Source: Oryzias latipes
Lineage: Eukaryota > Chordata > Actinopteri > Beloniformes > Adrianichthyidae
Direction: 5' to 3'
DNA length: 64,000 bases
NCBI RefSeq assembly: GCF_002234675.1
Contig: NC_019860.2
Coordinates: 18,034,536 to 18,098,535 of the forward strand
The notes under the pieces were generated by a model. It ran no database searches and had not been told where the DNA came from. It was given only the letters and a program-made list of their open reading frames with translations. The position numbers and the translations under genes are program-made. Of this stretch, positions 55,801 through 64,000 are shown piece after piece; position 1 is the stretch's first letter; every line of letters begins with the position of its first letter.

Positions 55801-57666
55801 ATCATGTTTTTCCTAGTGTCATCGATTGTGTCCAGTTTCTTAGCAAATCCTTCCACTAAAGAAGATGTTGGGAAAACAAAGATAAAGCAGCAATTTCGCT
55901 CTCGCCCTCATAAGGCATCAATAAACTTGAACGCTCCTTAAACAGAAAATACCAAAGATCTGTCAACACTTTTATGGGAACTCTGAAGCCAAACTCCCTG
56001 CATGAAGATAAAAGGACAAGAAAGGAGGAGTAGCCTGTTCCCAAAATTACTTTTAGGTAATGAGATTACAATACAGGGTTTTGGAGATTCTGGCAGCTCT
56101 TCTAGCACGCCACAGATTTAAGCAGATAATTAAGTAATGGCTTGGAGATGACCTGTCCTGAGAGTACAGCCATTACCTCCTGAGAGGAAACAACACAAAC
56201 ACAAGTCAATCAATCAACAGATAACGCGTCATTGAGTTAATAAATATATTAGTGGCTATATGATTGAATACAATTTTAGAAACTGAGTTTACATAAAATA
56301 TAAGTCTTAAACTTTCTTCATTCTTTTTTTTCTTGAGCGTTGGCTCCTTTTCTACTCTTTTTAGTCCAATCTCAGCAGCGTTTGAAAATGGAAACGTGAA
56401 TTGTGTAAGTCACTAAACACCATGACTTCAGTGATGTTTATGAACAACTAAGTAAACAATTTGATTGAAAATGAGTGAAAGGGCAACCAAATGACCACAA
56501 AATATTGTTACTTTGAAAAATCTGGGGGAAAAACTCCCATCTCTTAAGAATTGTGGTCTTCCTTTCCCAGCAATCACCTGATCACCGGACTATTTAATGT
56601 TCGGCCAAAAAGGTAATGTGTCTCTGCCCAAATGTCGCCTCTTTCTCCCCATTGACTGTATATGAGAACTGGACCGAGTAAGTGTGATGTCACCCATAGA
56701 AAATGGCTTCATTTATTCAGGCTCCAGCCAAATGAAGTCCATTCACATTTCTTCGTGATACGGACGCCGCCATGTTGGAGCCAGACGACATCAGTAAGCA
56801 GGGATTGGTCGGAGTCATTCCAATCAGGGGTGAGCTGGTTGGAAGGCCCCACAACTAGAGAATATGTGGATCAAACGTTTCAAATGTTCGACCTAGGACC
56901 GGCTATTTTTATTAAGACATCTGATTGGCCAGTTTATAACTTGATTTAATGGCAGTACAGAAGAAAATTAGGATTACCAAGAAGATGTTAAAATGGTTAT
57001 TGACAAATATGGATGAGTAACAGCTGTTTATTTCTCTCCAGATGTCTATAGGATTTTGGCTTCCTCCAGTTCTCATATCTAGTCAAAGGTCTGCCCTCTA
57101 TCTGGGGGTCTTCCCAGATACTCCTGGAACCAATGCCCCCTAAAAGATTGCGTTGCCTCTGCCGTTTGCCCAGTGGTGTCCTGCCTGCTCAGAGCTTCTG
57201 GGAATCTGCTCAGTGCTGCCCCCTTCAGTCTGGAGGATTCGGTCCCATCCCTGCCAGCCTTGTCATCCACCTGTGTGCCATTCCAAGAGTGAAGAGCTAG
57301 TAAAGCTTTGTTCTTCTCACCCATCTGCCTGTTTTTGCCCCCTGGGGATTCAGTCCTTCCTAAGCTGTTGGTAAAAAAACAATGAAGTCTGTCTCCAAGA
57401 TTTCTTTGGGATTTCACCAAAACAGTCATTTTACCACAACAGTATATTTCTTGAATAATTACCCAAAATACTCAAAAAATATAATTGGCTAAATATAATA
57501 AAGCGGTACTTCAAGTTCCAGGTTTCAACAGTATCTGATGGAAAAATCCGTCACACTCCAGATCTGGACGGATAAAGTGCTTCAAGTGTTCAGGTGAGTC
57601 TTAAATCCAAAGAGAATGAGTCTTGTTGTTGTTAAAATCCTGACATGTTTTCCTGTGTTGGGTGGT
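52870..57666. other. Intergenic region gckr-rp1l1
   Basis: About 4.8 kb between the convergently transcribed gckr and rp1l1. Near 53470-53630 the phrase TGACAGTAAAGCGCCTTGGG followed by AAGGGCTATACAAGTATCTGCC resembles the 3' tail of a fish LINE/SINE. Near 54560-54680 the phrase ACATAGACTTTCATTGGAAGTGG and CGGTGTGAATGTAGCGTCAG resembles the terminal part of the Harbinger-like family seen in xkr6. One candidate short ORF at 55768 is listed separately. The remainder shows nothing recognisable. Confidence 0.45.
55768..55941 (+). CDS. Unrecognised short ORF with signal-peptide-like start
   Basis: A 57-codon frame from an internal ATG (an upstream in-frame ATG at 55726 would give 71). It begins MKENSVTGN, then a hydrophobic run LIIMFFLVSSIVSSFLA (residues 10-26) ending in a plausible signal-peptidase site, and a basic remainder ending RSRPHKASINLNAP. 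This layout resembles a small secreted peptide. I know no family that matches, and no flanking exons or promoter support it. Chance ORFs of this size are common in AT-rich DNA. Confidence 0.18.
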   Translation: MKENSVTGNLIIMFFLVSSIVSSFLANPSTKEDVGKTKIKQQFRSRPHKASINLNAP

Positions 57667-60600
57667 TTAGGAGTCATCAGATTCCTGACCGTCTTTGGCT
57701 GGCGGATGATTTCTCTTGTTGCCAACGGGAATTTCCTGATGGTTGTCGACCTCCTCCATTGAGCCGGGCTGGGACTCCACAGAGGTTTTGGTCATTTGAT
57801 GCAAAAGAGCTTCATCCTTTTTTTTCTTTCCGCAGGCCTGCTCTTCGCTCTCTTCCTCTGGCTTGAACTCCTCCACGAGGTCCTCACTAGCATCCTCCTC
57901 CTTGTCCTCTTCGTCACGTCCGGATTCCTCTGCACCGGTGTCGCTCTGCTGTTTACTGTCGTCCGAGTCTTCGGCGTCGGCCTCCTCTCCCTCGGTCACA
58001 CAGCTAGCCGGATTCACACAAGACTTCTGCGTGTTAGAATACGGAGAACTGATGAGTTTTCCTTACTATCTTTTCATTGCCTTTCAAACACACAGTTAAA
58101 ACATACAAGAAAAAAGCATAAGGAACAGTTAAAATAGGTTTACAACGCAAAGTTCTTATCTTATAATTCAACAATTCCATCACATGTATTTCCTCCACAG
58201 TTTTTCCCCATTTCTGCTGGCAAATCTGTCTTGTACCATTGTCTTTTGATTGTTTTATTGTCTACAGCTTGGAAGATTCTGACTAAATATCTGTCTTTTT
58301 GGAGTACATTTTCTGATATATTGTCCAGATACAGAGATAAGCATGTCTTTGGTATATTGTAGCCCAGGACCTTGGTTATAATCTGGTGAATGTTCTTCCA
58401 ACAGGGCAAGACCAAAAAATATGGGAATAATCTGCATTTATGTCTCCACATTTTCTCCAACATGAATGGGGAACCGAAGTATGCTAGTTTGTGATTTTTG
58501 GTGTTTTAAAATATCTACTTGTGTTTTTCCAACAATGCAGTCTCTTATCCGTGATGAAGCGGATGTGAACTGATGAGTTTTCATGCTTTCACCTCCTTTG
58601 ATGAAGCAGTAGGTAAAAGCAGAGGCCCATTAAAGGAAGTTCCAAACAAATAAGTTTGTTCAGACAGCCTAAGTGGATAGAGAGATTAGCTTTTCCCACA
58701 GGCTTAACCCTAAGTCTCCAGGCTGCAGTAGGTCAGATTCCTCTTTAGACGACTTTAACCCTCCATTTGGTTGATATTAAGACACGTGATGCTGTTTTAT
58801 TACAAAAACCCAGAATTCTCAAACCAGGTCTGCAGTGCTATGCGTTTCGCCACGTTTCTTACTTTTCGCTTTGACAGTGAAGATACTGTGTTTTTGACTG
58901 CAATAGCTTTTACTTTATTTAAATGTTTTATTCCAAATTTGTCAACACACATCTTTAAAAAAAGCTTCCAGGATCTATAAAACTAGGTTGACTTTGTTAA
59001 GTTGTTCGTCTCAAAGTTTGTTTACTAGCATATATGTTTCTCTCCTTGTGCCTTATCATGATTAAAACAAATAGGCTGAGGGTGGATATCAAAAGTGTTT
59101 TTTGTCATTTGTAGTTAGTACATAAAATGCTTTATGTGGTCTCACATTGTTTTCTATTTTTTTAAGGACTGACACAAAATAATTAAGATATTAAAATGAT
59201 GAAACAAAACCTATCAAATGTTGCAGTACCACCAAACACCACTAAACCCAGGTAGCAGAAGGGAGCAACTTCCCATTGACTCTGATGTTAAAAAGTCAGA
59301 TTATACAGCAAAATAAACCGATGTATTCATAAGAATTTTTACCAAGTATGCTGCTTTTTAGCTGTTCATTTTCCCAGGTTAACCAGCCCATTCCACTTCA
59401 GGCTTTTATGCTGCTTAGAATCCACATTAATCCATTCATTCGTCAAACTATAAAGAGGTGTAACACGTTTGAGGGTCATCCATTCGTAAAAATGATAAAG
59501 AAACAGTGAAAAAAAAAATTCTAAAAAGTTATTTGAAAAACTACTACTTTATCTTGAAAATTTAGTTATTTTTGCTTTCCTCCTCAAGAAAAAATGTGTT
59601 TACATTAAGTTACTTAAAATGAACAAAGATAGAACTGTAATTTGTAAAATTATTACATTTCTCAGCAGAAAACAAAATGTGTTTTTGCATGTAAACTACA
59701 GTTTTTTTTAGAAAGAGAATGGATCCACGGATCTGAGAAATTTGCAGGTTGTCAAAACAAAGATCAGTTAAGATTTTAAAGTATCTATTAATTAAACTCA
59801 GGAATACAGATTTTATTTACTTTTTGTAATAAGAAGTATTTTGTTTGAGTTTAGCTCCTAAAGAATTTCTCGTTGTCAAATATTTTCGGTCTTTACCTTC
59901 ACTGAGGCTCTATCCTCCTCAGACACCTCTTCTTGCTCTTCACTATCTCCTCCATCTTCAGGTGACTCCGCCTCCCCAGTTCCATCCTCCCCATCATCTT
60001 CATCTTCTGCTTCTGCAGAGGTGCTGACGTTTTCCTCCTTTCCATCCTCCAGCAAAGTGGATTCTTCATTTTCTGCATTTTTTGTGGGACTGTCATCTTC
60101 AGGTTCTTCATCGCAAGATGTTGCATTTTTGACCGTCTCCTTGTCATCGTCCTCCTCTTCTTCTCCAGTTCCTGTATTGCCATCGTTTTCCCCAGTATCC
60201 CCCTCTCCTGTTTCCTCACCATTGTCGGTGCAGGTGCTCGCTTCTTCAGCCTCCTCTTCATCCTCGGCAGAATGACATGTGCATTCTGCTGGATCCTCAT
60301 CTTCTGCATGTTCGGATGTCTCCTCTTGCCCACTTGTCTCTTCCTCTTGCTGCATCTCTTTTTCAGTTTCTTCTTCAGCCTCCTCTTCATCTTCCTCTGG
60401 AATAGTCTCTTCTAATACAACGTTTGCTTTGATATCTTCTTTGGTTTCATACTCTTCTTCCTCTTCAACTACCTCCAGATTCCCCCCTTCCTGGTCTGCA
60501 GCCATACTTTCATCATCCTTTTCTGCAGGTTGCAGAGCTTTTACTGGTGCAGGCAGGGGGGTTTTCTTCATCTGTAGTATCTTGAGCAGGTCAAACTCCA

Positions 60601-63600
60601 TCATCACAGGCGCATCGGCCGCCAAAGGATTCTTCTTGAATGGCCGAGTTGCCATTTTTTTGAGGACACAAGCGTCACAGGGGCAGTATTCGTCCTCGCT
60701 TCTCTGATCGCTGAACTCACCGGCCGTCTCTTCGTCACTGACAGAGTCAGCAGTCTTCACCGACTGGTTCTTCATCACCTGCAGAGAAAATCCCTTGGTG
60801 TTAGCATCACAATTAAGGTGTGTCATTGTAGGAGTCAGGAGGATTCACCTTCAGCATGCGCCGCCTCCTCTCCGTCATGGTGGACTCTCGTGATAGGTTG
60901 GCCAACTGGGGTGGGCGAGGCGACCTGCCGCCTCTTCCGGCTCGACCTTGGATCTTCTTTATTTCGCGCTTGATGCTGTCCTGGATGCGCCGGCTCACTT
61001 CGTCCCTCAGCTCGGAGATCATGGTGTCCAGAATGAGGCTGTCGTCCAAGTCCCAGCGGACTTTAAACTCTGCCATGGCATCACTGTAGTGGTTTATGAA
61101 CTGCTTCTCCAGCTTGGAAAGAAGGTTAAGTACCCACACCGGGTCGGGGTCTTGGGACTGTCTTTTGGATAATGGTGGCCGCGTGGCACTCTGGGAATCA
61201 TCCAGAGTCTCTTTCTCTGTATCAGTTGCAGATTTGGAGCTATCGTTGGTAGAGTTCTTGTCTGATGATGATGGGTTTTCATTGCTTTTCGGGCTGTCTA
61301 GACTGTCAGGATCGGGGCTTTGCTCTTCATTCTTTGCCGGTTCTTCTGCTGTGTCTTTATTAGGAGTTTCTTCGGGTTTGTCTCTGGACTCTACGTTTTC
61401 CTCTTCCTCTTCCTCTTCTATGATCTTCCCTGGTGCCTCATCCTCAATCTGGGTTGCTGCAGCTTGATCCCCTCCCTGGTTTCCATTGTCCTTTGCTGAC
61501 CCACCGGAGCCGCTGCTCATTCCCACCCCAGATGAAGACCTTGGTGGGGTCACCTGTTCGGGGGGTGCGCCCTTTGCCTTTTTTTCCCCACCATCCATGG
61601 GCTCAGTGAGCCAGAGTGACTGGAGGATGGACATGATCTCATCGTACTGCTGCTTGCGCTCCTTCTGATTGCTGCTGTTCACGGCTGGCTCAAGGAGTTG
61701 GAGCTGGGCCAGACAGTCCAAAAGCCCTCTGGCTGAAAAACTCAGTCTACGACCATAAACTGGAGACACCTTCACAACAGGAAATGATACACGCATAATA
61801 TATGTTAGCAGCAGATAAAGTTCAGATATAATTTACATACAAGAATTTTTTTTTACTACAACTGGAGTTGAGTGTGGTCATTGCTAGGTGGGTTTTGAAG
61901 ACCAGACAAGTTCTATCAACACAAGAACCTGGTATTTAAACCATGTCTTACAATTGTATCTCTATAACTTCAAAGCTCTGGGAGTGAAATATTTTCTAAT
62001 GCTGTACTTTTACTTTCCTACAATGTTGTCAAAAACTAGAATCAATTTCATCACATAGAATACATATGTAAGACCTATAGAGGATATTGCAGCTGTGATT
62101 GCTTTTAGGTTGAAATAGTTCCATGGTTTCCGTTTAAATAGGCAGGAAACACTACAAAATATTACATTTTCATCAGATTTAACTGTAACCCTATATATCA
62201 CATCATATTTGATACAGGCATTTCTGTGTTTCATTGATGAAATGTGCTGGTCTACTGATAAGAAAAGTCCGTGCTTTACCTCAGGTAGACTCCGACAGCG
62301 ACCCAGAGAGGAGCCTAACAGCACTTTCATCACTGCCGCAGAAGACTGCCAGTTCTTGGACAAAGAAGCCCTCTTTGAGTCACCTGAAGGTGGACCTGGA
62401 CCCTTCTCCCCTTCTGCTGCTTGACATTCTCCATCTTTGTCGTGTTCCTCTTCAACACCGTTGTCCCCGTTTTCTCTTTCATCCTCAGGGCTGACCTCCT
62501 CTTTTACTGTCTCTTCTCCAAGTGTCTCTTCTATCTTCTGTAGTGTCTGATCTTCCTCTTCATAGTGTAACTCGCTGCTTAATGCAAGCATGCTGCTATC
62601 AACAGGGATACTGCGTAGCCAGTCGGAAACAACCTCATTGGGGGAGGCATTGGGGAGACAGGCTGGAGTCAGTTCTAGCATACCGTCTGGATCCTTTGAA
62701 TCCCTTCTACTTGGGCACCTCTCGCTTGTCTCACTCCTTGGTTTGCTTCTGCTGGATTCTGATGGTTGCCTGTGTTGACGCGCAGTGGCCATGCTTTCCT
62801 TCAGCAGGTCAGCAGCAGACAAAGATTTAGACAGGGTGCTTTCACTGCCTGCATCTACTTTGCTGCCTGGTCTAGAGTTATGTAGAGGACAAGGACTTGA
62901 TGATTTTCCGTGAATGTCTTTCCCATGTGATGAGGATTTATTGATGCTACCATCCTCACTTTTTGTGTTGTGACTCTTGATAGTTATCAAATCGTCTGAT
63001 TTAACTCCATCCTTTTTTTCTTTACTCTGCTTTGGAGCATCTTTGGACTCCGACTGCATAGATGCTGCTGTTTGAGGTCTGCGACTACATGAACTTTGAG
63101 AGTTTACAGTAGACGATCTGGCCTCACTGTTTGGTCTACTGTCCTGGTCCTGTTTTTCACTGGCACTTGCAGGAGATTTATTCCGAACTTTAGCACTTCC
63201 AGATATTGAAGCTGAGGTCTTTGTATCCTTTTTGCTTGTGGTTGATATAGACTTTACACTCTCTGTCTCAGGTGTCCGATCTGCTGCTTTGGCATCACAG
63301 CTACAGCAGGACTTCTTAGATTGGTTGCTTTTTATCGTAACCTTACTGCTTGGTCTTTCTGCTTCTTGTTCCTCACCATACCCACCTTCTCTGGGGACTT
63401 CAATAGTTGGAATATCAACTCCCGAGGGATTGTGGGAGGAATTTGAAATTCTGTTATTACCATTAGACTTTTGGGACACTGTGGAGCCAGCTCTTCCAAC
63501 ACCTTCAGAGTTTTTAGGGACTGTTCTACTTCTGCTTTTGACCTTGCTGTCATTGTTGCTATGAAAGGATGCATTGGACTTGCCACTGTCGGAATCTGCT

Positions 63601-64000
63601 GTATCATGGTCCTCTGGTAGCCCAAGAGAGACAGATCCAGATGAGGTACGACTCAAGGGTTGTGCTGTACTTCCCGATCCTTTTCTTAGTCTCTTTGGTG
63701 AGGTTGAGACAGTGCTGACTGCTTGCTCAAAGACCTCACTTATCCCATTGTCTGTTTCCCCATCTTCCTTTTCTGTCTTTTCTTGCTTTGAGGCTGCTGA
63801 ACAGCAACATTTGGATCTCCCAGACTTAGTGGAACTTATGGAGTGAACTGACAAGGCACTGGTCCCTCTTGTCTCCCCAGCATTGGGGTTTGGCAGCGAC
63901 TGTTGTGCCGGGGACCAAGACCTTCTCGAGGATAAATCTTGATCTTTGGGTGAATAACTTCGTGAGGCTGTTCTTCTTCTCGGTGAGAGGGTTTGGCCAT
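57667..64000 (-). CDS. rp1l1: Retinitis pigmentosa 1-like protein, 3' part (partial)
   Basis: Four minus-strand exons, all phase 0, are visible: 64000(open)-62280, 61769-60849, 60778-59897 and 58026-57667, ending at TAA 57669-57667. Together they give about 1,293 aa, open at the right edge. RP1 and RP1L1 bind axonemal microtubules of photoreceptor outer segments through N-terminal doublecortin domains, which would lie outside this window. Visible parts: a Ser/Lys-rich region; NASPNEVVSDWLRSIPVDS, an RP1-family block; YGRRLSFSARGLLDCLAQLQ followed by QQYDEIMSILQSLWLTEP; a segment from LLSKLEKQFINHYSDAMAEF to RRIQDSIKREIKKI; DEYCPCDACVLKKMATRP; and a very Glu-rich region typical of RP1L1 C-termini. 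Nearby xkr6 supports rp1l1 rather than rp1. The acceptor before 61769 (GTTGTGAAG|GTG) has a weak pyrimidine tract, but keeps the frame. Confidence 0.85.
58150..58540 (-). mobile_element. L1-type LINE ORF2 C-terminal fragment in an rp1l1 intron
   Basis: The minus strand reads through pieces of the fish L1 ORF2 C-terminus: CWRKCGDINADYSHIFWSCP (about 58460-58400, with one frame change), then LGYNIPKTCLSLYLDNISEN, KDRYLVRIFQAVDNKTIKRQ and WYKTDLPAE (to about 58200). The family consensus (CWRNCG..NANHSHIFW.CP; LGYQIPKTC; KDRYLIKVL; A..KAITRKWYK) is from memory. Frameshift and truncation make it inactive. It lies in the last visible rp1l1 intron (58027-59896). Confidence 0.7.

Noticed and set aside
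60021-60707. Serine-rich plus-strand ORFs
   Set aside because: They are antisense to the Glu-rich rp1l1 exon; GAG/GAA codons read in reverse give Ser/Leu runs.

Overview
The window is vertebrate nuclear DNA, almost certainly from a teleost fish. Evidence: multi-exon genes with GT/AG splice sites, AT-rich introns, proteins close to human CLIC5, ENPP4, XKR6, GCKR and RP1L1, and fish-type repeats (hAT and Harbinger MITEs, RTE- and L1-type LINE remnants, a tRNA-like SINE). I cannot name the species. There are no operons, CRISPR arrays or phage genes.

Layout. (1) 1-2659, minus strand: first coding exon of a long clic5 isoform; the rest of the gene lies beyond the left edge. (2) 4919-10332, plus: complete enpp4 in seven coding exons, predicted 456 aa, head to head with clic5. 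(3) 10333-19638: about 9 kb without a recognisable gene. (4) 19639-28183, minus: complete xkr6 in four coding exons, predicted 565 aa, with a CpG-rich promoter. (5) 28184-37913: about 9.7 kb of intergenic DNA with TE relics. (6) 37914-52794, plus: gckr, 18 firmly placed exons plus a proposed five-codon first exon, predicted 598 aa. (7) 52795-57666: intergenic. (8) 57667-64000, minus: the 3' part of an rp1l1-like photoreceptor gene, open at the right edge.

The genes do not form a pathway: CLIC5 (actin-linked channel or adaptor), ENPP4 (membrane ectonucleotide hydrolase), XKR6 (XK-family membrane protein), GCKR (nuclear inhibitor of hepatic glucokinase) and RP1L1 (photoreceptor axoneme). What they show is synteny. 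From memory, clic5-enpp4 matches human 6p, xkr6 and rp1l1 are near neighbours on human 8p23.1, and gckr (human 2p23) sits here between xkr6 and rp1l1.

The most informative non-genic content is a set of mobile elements with readable target-site duplications: four intact hAT-type insertions, one truncated relative, a foldback element, three Harbinger-like copies with a decayed MADF-like reading frame, and a 57-bp retroposed LINE-like tail nested inside one hAT element. I found no convincing new biological system. The best leads are the gckr micro-exon, the nested insertion and two short unexplained ORFs. Splice sites were assigned by eye; no alignment or database search was run.
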